A stretch of 64,000 nucleotides of DNA from Tumebacillus amylolyticus. Lineage in GTDB: Bacteria > Bacillota > Bacilli > Tumebacillales > Tumebacillaceae. Each line of letters opens with the position of its first letter. The stretch's first letter is position 1. Shown in pieces: positions 28,701 to 33,229 of the stretch. Location: NCBI RefSeq assembly GCF_016722965.1, contig NZ_JAEQNB010000006.1, positions 248,001-312,000 on the forward strand, written 5' to 3'. The notes beneath the pieces were generated by a model. That model made no database searches. It was not told the origin of the DNA and saw only the letters and a list, made by a program, of their open reading frames with translations. The translations under genes and the position numbers were made by a program.

Positions 28701-31247
28701 GGCTTGGAAATGCTCGATCATCCCGCGCATCGAATCTTCTGCGAACAAGTCCGTACGATAATCCAAACAGAATTCCAACACACCGCTCTGTTCGGTCGCT
28801 TCCATCGAGAGGTCGAACTTCGAAACAGAATGATCGAATGCACATGGGGTACACGTCAGGCCGTTCACAACAGAAGCCAAACTCTCCGTGTTTTGCATGA
28901 CGAACAGCGTATCGAACACCGGATTGCGGCCCATATCGCGCGGAACATGCAATTTTTCAACCAATTCCTCGAACGGGTAGTCTTGGTTCTCGTACGCTTG
29001 CAGAGCACGTTCTTTCACCTGCTTCACAAACTCCGCCAACACCAACTCTCCATCCACCCAGTTGCGCATCACCAGCGTATTGACGAACATCCCGATCACT
29101 TGCTCCGTATCCGCATGCGTTCGCCCGGAAATCGGGGTGCCGACCACCACGTCTTGCTCTCGTGCATACGCCGAGATCAACATCGAGTAGAGCGCGAGCA
29201 GCACCATGTACAACGTGCTTCCCGTCTCCGTCGCGATGCGCTTCAAGCCCGCCGTCACGTCCTCTGACACCGTGAAAAACAACCGGCGGCCAGCAAACGT
29301 CTGGGTGGAAGGTCTCACGTAATCGAGCGGGATGTCGAGCATCGGCGGAATCCCCGCCAGCGTGTCCAGCCAGTATCGCTCCTGCTCTTGCAGAACCGTC
29401 GAGCGCACCTGCTCCTGTTGCCAGACCGCGTACTCCTTGACCTGTACGCGCACATCAGGCAATTCCTCGCCGTGATACAACGCCATGCATTCCCGGTTGA
29501 GCACCGCAAGCGACACGCCGTCTGCCACGATATGGTGCAGGTCGGCGAGAAACAGATGCCGATCGTCCGCCAACTTCACCAACGCGAACCGTGCCAAGGG
29601 TGCAACTTGCAAATCGAAGGGACGGAGAAACGACGCCACACTTCGCTCGATTTGCTCCTGCTCACTCTCGCACGACCACGAGGACGCATCTTCGCGTTCA
29701 AGCGGCATCTCGACTGCTTCCGCGATTTTTTGCAACGGGACGCCGTCGACGAGATGGAACGAAGTACGAAACGACTCATGCCGTACGGCCAGCCGTTGCA
29801 AACTCTGCGCCAACCGTTCCGCATCAATCGCTCCTTGGATCACCATCGCGCTTGGAATGTTGTAAGAGGTCGCGGCACCGGAAAACTGATGCAACACATA
29901 CATCCGCTTCTGTTGGGACGTCAGCGGATAGAACTCCCGCTGTTCAACGGCCTGCAAGGACGTAAATCCCAGTCCCTGCCCCGCTTGCAACGCCTCTGCG
30001 AGCTCACGGATCGTCGGATATTCAAAAAACAGCCGAACCGGAACTTGCATCCCCAGTTCCTTATGTAAAAGCGTCGCACAAGCCAGCGCTTGCAACGACT
30101 GCCCCCCCAATTCGAAAAATGGATCTTCTACACCGATTCGTTCAACACGCAACACCTCTTGCCAAACGGCGGCCAGCTTCGTTTCCAGATCTCCTTGCGG
30201 TGCAACAAACTCCGACCGCATCTCGGTCGTTGCAGCCGTCATCTCCATCGCGCCGTCCAGATCTGCTCCACTCTGCAAGCGTTTCAAAAACGCAAGTAGG
30301 TCGGCCGCCAACTTCGACTCCACAACCGCTGCTTGTCGAATCCGCTCTGCCGATTTGTCCAGCAACGCCTGGGACGTCTTTTTCGTCAAAAACATCTTGA
30401 TCAGCGACCCTCGGATCACGCCCCAGTTCGCCGCCGCTTTTTTCATGGATTCACCCAATGCGAAAAATCCGCTGTGGAATTGGCTCCCTAAGAAGTCGAG
30501 CAGCAGCGCAAACTTCACGCGCCCGTCCGCAACGTCGCCCAGTTGTGAGAACAGGGGAACGTCTGTAAAATGCGCGAATCCCTCCGTCTCTCGCTGCAAG
30601 TCGAAGTGTGTCGCCAACGCATCGGCGAAGACTTCCATCTGCTGAAACGGCACGCCCTCTTCCAGGGTCTGCTCCAAGTAAGCTTGCAGATCGGTGAGCA
30701 CGCCGGTGTCGATCACTTCATCGGCGACAACTTCCATCATCGTCACGTGCTGGAAACCTCGGTGAAATTCTTGAACCGGCAGCAGAGCCCCTTGCATTTT
30801 GAAATACGGATCGGTGGCATACAGGTCGTCCGTTTCCGGGTTGTGTCCTGTGATGATCAACGAATGAACGACATCGTTTTGTTGATAATTCTCATCCCAA
30901 GGAACCCAGTACGAATTCATCGTCAGCACCACCGGGCGGTCTGCGCGAAGTTCACGAACGATCATCCGCAGCGCGTCCTCCGACGTTCCCGACGTCAACA
31001 CGGTGCTTTTCATCCCGTGGTAGCGCTCCAAGAACTCCCGATAGCGGCTTGGCTTCACGTGCAACCGCTCCCCCAAGGAACCGGTTCCTTCCGATGCAAA
31101 CCCGAAATTCCAAGAGCCGAAGTACATCAATTCATACCGCCGTTCTAACCATTCGGTAAGAGAAGCGATCACATCGTCGATACAGTTGTGTTCAAAATGT
31201 TTAGATGGACGGATATCAAACTGTATATAAGGGTGCTTGTCGTTCAT
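16725..31247 (-). CDS. NRPS: BtrH-like domain - T - (C-A-T)x4 - thioesterase, 4,840 residues
   Basis: This is the first gene of the operon. Residues 1-~320 resemble the butirosin BtrH N-terminal acyltransferase fold, with a plausible Cys22-His128-Asp146 triad (HNCIDDV, VVHSLIITGH, ATDPYF). A carrier (~380, FFELGGQSLQ) without a cognate A domain follows. Four C-A-T modules then run: C near 437, 1489, 2527 and 3579 (each HHI-x-DGVS), A near 900, 1930, 2990 and 4040, and T near 1431, 2467, 3517 and 4567. A thioesterase (~4620-4840) has AYSAGG and GGHFEM. Pocket residues read D-F-W-N-I-G-M-V-H (Thr) in modules 1, 3 and 4 and D-F-W-G-I-G-I-I-V, unknown to me, in module 2. There is no epimerase. 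ATG 31247 follows GGGGAGG; the frame extends to 31292 without a better start. Modules 3 and 4 are a recent duplication. Confidence 0.95.
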   Translation of the reverse strand: MNDKHPYIQFDIRPSKHFEHNCIDDVIASLTEWLERRYELMYFGSWNFGFASEGTGSLGERLHVKPSRYREFLERYHGMKSTVLTSGTSEDALRMIVRELRADRPVVLTMNSYWVPWDENYQQNDVVHSLIITGHNPETDDLYATDPYFKMQGALLPVQEFHRGFQHVTMMEVVADEVIDTGVLTDLQAYLEQTLEEGVPFQQMEVFADALATHFDLQRETEGFAHFTDVPLFSQLGDVADGRVKFALLLDFLGSQFHSGFFALGESMKKAAANWGVIRGSLIKMFLTKKTSQALLDKSAERIRQAAVVESKLAADLLAFLKRLQSGADLDGAMEMTAATTEMRSEFVAPQGDLETKLAAVWQEVLRVERIGVEDPFFELGGQSLQALACATLLHKELGMQVPVRLFFEYPTIRELAEALQAGQGLGFTSLQAVEQREFYPLTSQQKRMYVLHQFSGAATSYNIPSAMVIQGAIDAERLAQSLQRLAVRHESFRTSFHLVDGVPLQKIAEAVEMPLEREDASSWSCESEQEQIERSVASFLRPFDLQVAPLARFALVKLADDRHLFLADLHHIVADGVSLAVLNRECMALYHGEELPDVRVQVKEYAVWQQEQVRSTVLQEQERYWLDTLAGIPPMLDIPLDYVRPSTQTFAGRRLFFTVSEDVTAGLKRIATETGSTLYMVLLALYSMLISAYAREQDVVVGTPISGRTHADTEQVIGMFVNTLVMRNWVDGELVLAEFVKQVKERALQAYENQDYPFEELVEKLHVPRDMGRNPVFDTLFVMQNTESLASVVNGLTCTPCAFDHSVSKFDLSMEATEQSGVLEFCLDYRTDLFAEDSMRGMIEHFQALLRSAADDPLAKIADLALMNEAEQDRLLVPRTSDADVRWEESATLHGLFEEQVRRTSDQVAVVCGDEQVTYRELDEQANRVARVLREKGIGPDGLVAVMMERSVKMIAVLLGVLKAGGAYLPLDPEYPEDRISFTLEDSQVRWLVIDQVLMDRMKFSGDVLGADDLLAEHTGSSFEHGTAEVRAENLAYVIYTSGTTGRPKGVMIEHRQVVQLMTHEPKKFSFSERDVWTMFHSFCFDFSVWEMYGALLTGGKLVVVPKEVARDPQAFAKLVSHEEVTVLNQTPSAFYALQQAVLDQQQLSLSVRVVIFGGEALKPALLKSWKSRWPQTSFVNMYGITETTVHVTYKEIGDAEMERNLSAIGQPLPTYAAYVFDEQKRLVPTGVPGELYVGGAGVARGYLNRPELTAERFVENPYRPGERLYRSGDLVRLLPTGELEYRGRIDHQVKIRGYRIETGEIEHRLQQLDFVEEAVVLAVADVQGTNELCAYVVTSQDVEVQQLRGHLAQDLPAYMIPAHFVRLERMPLTSNGKVDRRALPKPDESQRIGTVYVAPVDALEMELAALWQDVLRVERVGAEDDFFALGGHSLNATTLVARIAKQLGREVPLAQFFATPTLRGLADVLRRSSKADAVRIAPVAQTDVYPVTSAQKRLLLLQELDGVDTSYNMPAAFLLEGQVDRERLTRAFQQLTARHESLRTEFDWHGKEPVQRVCEDIPFELLQIEGGLEGWVSPFDLTCAPLWRAGLWTQEESRHVLVLDMHHIISDGVSMTLLIQDLIALYAGETLPELELQYKDYAVKEQELHNREAMRVHESYWLQKFQGGAPILQMPFDRPRPAVKSFAGSLVSFRAEAALSAKLDAFARQTGTTLYMLLVAAFTALLYKHGGQEDIVIGTPVAGRLHADVEPIVGLFVNTLALRNQVNPEASFAKFLHEVKSNTLKALEHQAYPLDQLVNALEVPRDLSRNALFDVMFALQNFAGARIELDGLSIRPYEIEQTTSRMDLTLMAEERDEGLHFVFEYSTALFDRRTIENLAARFLVLLERVTADADVKMKDLDVLTDVEKHNLLAPTVAPVPTLELNGLTIHQVFEDHVRRAPDAPAVSCGSDMLTYAELDRWANRLARKLRRQGVSPDQIVGVLTEPSVEMMVAILGVLKAGGAYVPIDPAHPLDRIAYMLENSGASVLVTQQKVYASLQEQLTFTGDVLRVEDPALAEEDSCAPAPVATSENLAYVIYTSGTTGRPKGVGVEHRNLLEVILRLPAEDFRFGPGDVWTQFHSYGFDFSVWEMFGCLLTGGKLVVVPRDIGRDTPVFLELVRREKVTVLGQTPSAFYSFTSWEDKGSPDLHVHTVIFGGEALKAPLLASWKNRYPNSRLINIYGITETAIVGTYKDVGCYEIEHNVSSIGNPFPAYTCTVLDEHRKLVPPGSVGELYIGGPGVARGYVNNSELTGERFIPHPYNQAERVYKSGDLVRVLHNGEFEYLGRLDHQVKIRGHRIEIGEIEHRLQEHEATLEAVVLAMEDERGLQELCAYLVTEGEVSLTEIRSHLAEQVPGYMIPAHFVLLQKMPLTANGKVDRRALPKPDASTRLGWQYVAPSDEVETQMAALWQEVLSVEVVGAEDDFFAIGGHSLLATVLISRIHKEFGVSIPLRQLFLTPTVRSFAEEIRKNRAGHYNSIGEAAPADCYPLSSAQKRMFLLQELEGAGTAYNIPAMFELEGKLDRDRVEEAFRRLITRHESLRTSFAWRAGEPVQVVEEHVEFSLEHVEASDVEKAAKEWVRPFDLTQAPLLRAGLSHGAERHVLFLDLHHIIADGVSMGVLVRDFAALYAGEELPPLRLQYKDYALWQQEQLDSTEMQKQEAYWLKEFAQGVPVLDLPTDRERPAVKSFAGALWSHKADAELTARLKLLAQKTGSTLYMVLLAAFQALLYKHSGHEDIVIGSPVAGRTHADLENTLGMFVGTVALRCQPTGGKTFTEFLKEVRETALSAIENQDYPFDLWVSRLDLPRDMSRSALFDVMFVMQNLEDVKLEEVFGELVIRPYETEHTTSKFDLTLTAKEEDDGLTLAWEYATELFDERTVTGFGRRLQMLLEEVTSNPDVRLAELTLLAPDEHKFLLSGLQAEQEPVTETDFDWEFETGALAATSLHQRIEEQARRQPHRVAVVCGDESFTYAELDAKANGIAVALTAHGVTSEAIVGVLMERSLDMIAALLGVLKAGGAYLPLDPDAPRERIEFTLEDSGARWLVTQRGLAQEIEFSGILLSVEDMDPVVNSASIAVQEEQLAYVIYTSGTTGKPKGVQIQHHNVLQLIDQTAKKFSFDAEDVWTMFHSFAFDFSVWEMYGALMHGGKLIIVPKMIAQDAGAFLHLVQEENVTVLNQTPSAFYSLQQAAVERGEFPERVRLVIFGGEALKPILLKPWKQNAPQTRLVNMYGITETTVHVTFKELSGSDLESSVSTIGTPLPLYTCYVLDENRRFLPPGVPGELYVGGSGVARGYLNREHLTEERFVENPYRPQERLYKSGDLVRLLPNGELEYRGRIDHQVKIRGYRIEIGEIEHRLQEHEATLEAVVLAMEDEHGLQELCAYLVTEGEVSLTEIRSHLAEQVPGYMIPAHFVLLQKMPLTANGKVDRRALPKPDASTRLGWQYVAPSDAMETQMAALWQEVLSVEVVGAEDDFFAIGGHSLLATVLISRIHKEFGVSIPLRQLFLTPTVRSFAEEIRKNRAGHYNSIGEAAPADCYPLSSAQKRMFLLQELEGAGTAYNIPAMFELEGKLDRDRVEEAFRRLITRHESLRTSFAWRAGEPVQVVEEHVEFSLEHVEASDVEKAAKEWVRPFDLTQAPLLRAGLSHGAERHVLFLDLHHIIADGVSMGVLVRDFAALYAGEELPPLRLQYKDYAVWQQEQLDSTEMQKQEAYWLKEFAQGAPVLDLPTDRERPAVKSFAGALWSHKADAELTARLKFLAQKTGSTLYMVLLAAFQALLYKHSGHEDIVIGSPVAGRTHADLANTLGMFVGTVALRCQPTGGKTFMEFLQEVRETALSAIENQDYPFDLLVSRLDLPRDMSRSALFDVMFVMQNLEDVKLEEVFGELVIRPYETEHTTSKFDLTLTAKEEDDGLTLAWEYATELFDERTVTGFGRRLQMLLEEVTSNPDVRLAELTLLAPDEQKLLLSGLQAEQEPVTETGETDDFDWEFETGAHSLHRRIEEQARRQPHRVAVVCGDESFTYAELDAKANGIAVALSAHGVTSEAIVGVLMERSLDMIAALLGVLKAGGAYLPLDPDAPRERIEFTLEDSGARWLVTQRGLAQEIEFSGTLFSVEDMVPVVDSASIAVQEEQLAYVIYTSGTTGKPKGVQIQHHNVLQLIDQTAKKFSFDAEDVWTMFHSFAFDFSVWEMYGALMHGGKLIIVPKMIAQDAGAFLNLVQEENVTVLNQTPSAFYSLQQAAVERNEFPERVRLVIFGGEALKPIQLKPWKKNAPQTRLVNMYGITETTVHVTFKELSGSDLESSVSTIGTPLPLYTCYVLDENRRFLPPGVPGELYVGGSGVARGYLNREHLTEERFVVNPYRPQERLYKSGDLVRLLPNGELEYRGRIDHQVKIRGYRIELGEIEHRLLQHDTVQETVVLAMEQELCAYVVTKSEVSLQELRGHLAETLPSYMVPSHFLLLDSLPLTHNGKVDRRALPTPNASVRLLSEYEAPSNDRERQLAEIWQDVLQIERIGVGDDFFASGGHSLKAVRMTARVYERLGLEVSLRDVYQHPTIRHLANHLGRDESPRELLVHLGGAEQAVRTLFAFPPLGGDAYTFKGLAAHLLDSELYGFDFLVTEDRIEQYVRLLREVQPQGPYHLLAYSAGGNLAYEVARTLEAEGLDVAMLLLVDSLPGLEEELKEFNDADLLRFVEQIGGGYWSEWLSQPGLRKRMVEEMNVYLAVCAKMQFETKLHAPIHLIKSTDPVPDRERWAQITQGEFHAYQGVGGHFEMLGASALSHNAERIRQILGDRRTQS
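17920..21072 (-). repeat. Tandem module duplication, copy 1
   Basis: This 3,153-bp stretch of the large NRPS gene is nearly identical to the adjoining stretch 21073-24222. It covers the end of A3, T3, C4 and the A4 core. The alignment offset is 3,153 bp in the left part and 3,150 bp in the right part. The change comes from small in-frame indels around 19140-19180, in the linker before the A domain, where this copy has an extra GETD and lacks a three-residue segment present in copy 2. The boundaries fall in the A8-A9 region of the adenylation domain and are approximate. Confidence 0.92.
21073..24222 (-). repeat. Tandem module duplication, copy 2
   Basis: This is the partner of 17920-21072 and covers the end of A2, T2, C3 and the A3 core. 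Synonymous and non-synonymous differences from copy 1 are few and scattered. At its right end (about 24222) identity drops sharply where A2-specific sequence begins, which marks the recombination edge inside an adenylation domain. Confidence 0.92.
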
Positions 31248-31305
31248 ACTCAACCTCCCCATCGTTTCAGCAAACGAAATATTAAGAGTCATCTTCGAGT
31301 AAAGA

Positions 31306-31333
31306 AATATAGTTTAAAATAAATATACCTCAA
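31306..31333 (-). promoter_or_regulatory. Candidate sigma-A promoter of the NRPS operon
   Basis: On the minus strand TTGAGG (31333-31328) is followed after 16 bp by TATATT (31311-31306), about 60 bp upstream of the first start codon. The surrounding 31248-31420 is strikingly AT-rich compared with the genes on both sides. It is the only promoter-like pair I found for the 31-kb operon; most internal junctions are overlaps or gaps of about 25 bp or less. Confidence 0.45.
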
Positions 31334-31375
31334 TTCTTTCTACTTGAGAATAAAGAAATCGTCCTCGCTACGTAA

Positions 31376-31393
31376 ATAGTCAAATTAGACTAT
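31376..31393. promoter_or_regulatory. Inverted repeat ATAGTC-N6-GACTAT upstream of the NRPS promoter
   Basis: A perfect 6-bp inverted repeat with a 6-bp spacer (AAATTA) lies about 45 bp upstream of the candidate -35 box. This is a suitable distance for an activator site. No regulator gene is adjacent in the window, so the binding protein is unknown. Confidence 0.35.
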
Positions 31394-31420
31394 CTATATT
31401 CACTAAATTGACATAAAAAT

Positions 31421-31451
31421 AAAAAGCACCGAGCTTACGCCCGGTGCTTTT
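31421..31451 (-). terminator. Rho-independent terminator after the histidine phosphatase gene
   Basis: AAAAGCACCG pairs perfectly with CGGTGCTTTT around a ten-base loop. Read on the minus strand it is followed by a long T-rich tract (TTTTTATTTTTA). It lies just downstream of the phosphatase stop at 31467 and insulates the NRPS operon from read-through. Confidence 0.85.
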
Positions 31452-31466
31452 CATTCATCCCCTATG

Positions 31467-32006
31467 TTACTTCCACGCCCGTTTGATTTGCACAGCATCC
31501 CCTTCAAACGTCAGTACGAAAACATCCGGATTGCGTAACGCTTTCCATGACTCAAAACCAAACGAGTCGTCAAAATGTTTCAAAAGGTGCGTGACAAGAC
31601 CTCCATGAGACGCAAGCACGGTTGTTTCCGCACCAGACGTCAAGATCTCCTGGACAGCTCCCACGGCGCGCTCCATCACTTGAATGCCGGATTCCCCGCC
31701 TTCATAACACAAGTGCAGATCTTCAAACGCCGCTTGCAACATCTCCATCCAATTCGGCTCGTCCTTGGCGGACAGCACACGCTCGCCGAGACGCTCGTCT
31801 TGACGGATCGACAGACCCAGACGAGCGGCCAACGGTTCCAGGGTCTGCACAGCGCGCAGATACTGGCTGGCTACCAACTGCTGCGCTCCTACATTTTGTA
31901 AAAAATCGGCCAGTTGCTCGGCCTGCTCTTGCCCTTCCTCCGTCAAGGGTGCGTCCTCCGCTTGTCCTGCCGCTTTGCAATGACGAACTACGTAGATTTT
32001 TTTCAA
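31467..32006 (-). CDS. Histidine phosphatase superfamily protein (phosphoglycerate-mutase-like)
   Basis: The ~179-residue protein opens with KKIYVVRHCKAAGQ, the phosphohistidine motif of the family, with RHC in place of the usual RHG. It has the second conserved His in TVLASHGGLVTHLL. It is a small single-domain member, like the broad-specificity or SixA/CobC-like phosphatases; the substrate cannot be told from sequence. The start is uncertain: TTG 32006 follows an AGGTGGCGAGGAG stretch, and an in-frame TTG at 32030 is also open. It is transcribed toward the NRPS operon but separated from it by a terminator. Confidence 0.82.
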   Translation of the reverse strand: MKKIYVVRHCKAAGQAEDAPLTEEGQEQAEQLADFLQNVGAQQLVASQYLRAVQTLEPLAARLGLSIRQDERLGERVLSAKDEPNWMEMLQAAFEDLHLCYEGGESGIQVMERAVGAVQEILTSGAETTVLASHGGLVTHLLKHFDDSFGFESWKALRNPDVFVLTFEGDAVQIKRAWK

Positions 32007-32078
32007 AGTCTCCTCGCCACCTTTTTCCAATTATGTACCTTGTCAGTATACTTCCTCCTTGCACACAGTGGAATAACT

Positions 32079-32106
32079 TTGCAAGCCTGTAGGGTTTTGC
32101 TATACT
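32079..32106 (+). promoter_or_regulatory. Sigma-A promoter of the aldo/keto reductase gene
   Basis: TTGCAA (32079-32084), a 16-bp spacer and TATACT (32101-32106) stand 40 bp before the ATG at 32146. Both boxes are close to consensus. Confidence 0.65.
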
Positions 32107-32145
32107 TGTAGAATTGAATTTATGAGCGCAAGGAGAGTTGAAAAC

Positions 32146-33090
32146 ATGACAGCACAGTTTACCCGCACCCTTTCCTTTGGTCCGCAGGAAGTGGAAGTCA
32201 GCGCATTGGCGCTGGGTTGTATGGGGTTGGCGGGCACGTGGGACCCGGAGGAGTTCTCCGCCGATCATCTGAAGCGCGGCATCGCAGCTCTGGAAACGGC
32301 GGTCGAAGCGGGCATTACGTTCTACGACCATGCCGACATCTACGGGCGCACGATGTGTGAGAGCGTGTTCGGCGAGTTCCTCGACATGAACTCCGGCCTG
32401 CGCGAACGTTTGTTTCTCGCTTCCAAATGCGGCATCATCCTCGGCGATGAGCAGACTCCGTATCATTACAACTTGTCCAAACCCTACATCTTAGAGAGCG
32501 TCCAAGGTTCCTTGAAACGTCTCCAGACCGACTACATCGATCTCTACCAGATCCACCGCCCCGATCCGCATACACACCCGCGCGAGACGGCCTCCGCGCT
32601 GAACCAACTTGTCAAGGATGGTCTCGTCCGCTACATCGGCGTTTCCAACCACTTGCCTTCACATGTATTGGCTTTGCAAGCCTACCTCGACGTGCCGATC
32701 GTCTCCACGCAACCGGCGATTTCGCTGTGGAACCAAGAGACGATGTACAACGGCGTCCTCGATCAAGCTCTGGAAAAAAACATTCGCCCACTCGCCTATT
32801 CTCCGCTTGGCGGCGGCGTGCTGGCGGGAAAAAACTTGGAGAAACACCAAGACGACCCCCGTCTGCCGAAGTTGCTCACCGCATTCGAAGTCCTCGGTGA
32901 GAAATACAACGCCACTCCGGCACAACTCAGCCTCGCTTGGCTGATGCAACACCCGGCGGGCATCATCCCGCTGTTTGGCAGCAACAACCCGGAAAACATC
33001 CGCGAAGCGGTCGGCGCCACACGCATCGAACTCAGCCACGAGGATTGGTACATCCTCTGGTCGGCAGGACGAGAACTTCCACTTCCGTAA
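32146..33090 (+). CDS. Aldo/keto reductase (YdhF/YcsN-like)
   Basis: The 314-residue protein has the aldo/keto reductase TIM-barrel motifs: TFYDHADIYG with catalytic Asp and Tyr, FLASKCGI with the catalytic Lys, and DLYQIHRPD with the His. The GVSNH and PLFGSN segments belong to the NADPH site. The pattern HADIYG/SKCGI resembles the YdhF branch (AKR11-like), NADPH-dependent carbonyl reductases of unknown physiological substrate. ATG 32146 follows CAAGGAGAG; the in-frame ATG at 32122 lacks a good site. It stands alone with its own promoter and a terminator at 33117. Confidence 0.92.
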   Translation: MTAQFTRTLSFGPQEVEVSALALGCMGLAGTWDPEEFSADHLKRGIAALETAVEAGITFYDHADIYGRTMCESVFGEFLDMNSGLRERLFLASKCGIILGDEQTPYHYNLSKPYILESVQGSLKRLQTDYIDLYQIHRPDPHTHPRETASALNQLVKDGLVRYIGVSNHLPSHVLALQAYLDVPIVSTQPAISLWNQETMYNGVLDQALEKNIRPLAYSPLGGGVLAGKNLEKHQDDPRLPKLLTAFEVLGEKYNATPAQLSLAWLMQHPAGIIPLFGSNNPENIREAVGATRIELSHEDWYILWSAGRELPLP

Positions 33091-33116
33091 GTACTAAACA
33101 ATACTTTATACCTATA

Positions 33117-33149
33117 GTACGCTTCGATAAATAGGTCGAAGCGTACTTT
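33117..33149 (+). terminator. Rho-independent terminator after the aldo/keto reductase gene
   Basis: GTACGCTTCGA and TCGAAGCGTAC form an 11-bp perfect stem with an 8-base loop, followed by TTT and, a few bases on, TCTTTT. Confidence 0.75.
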
Positions 33150-33229
33150 CCTGTCTTTTCGGCTACATGATCCGATTAAATCCTTAGGTATACTGAACCA
33201 AGTAGATTTACCCATATTTTTTTCGGGAT

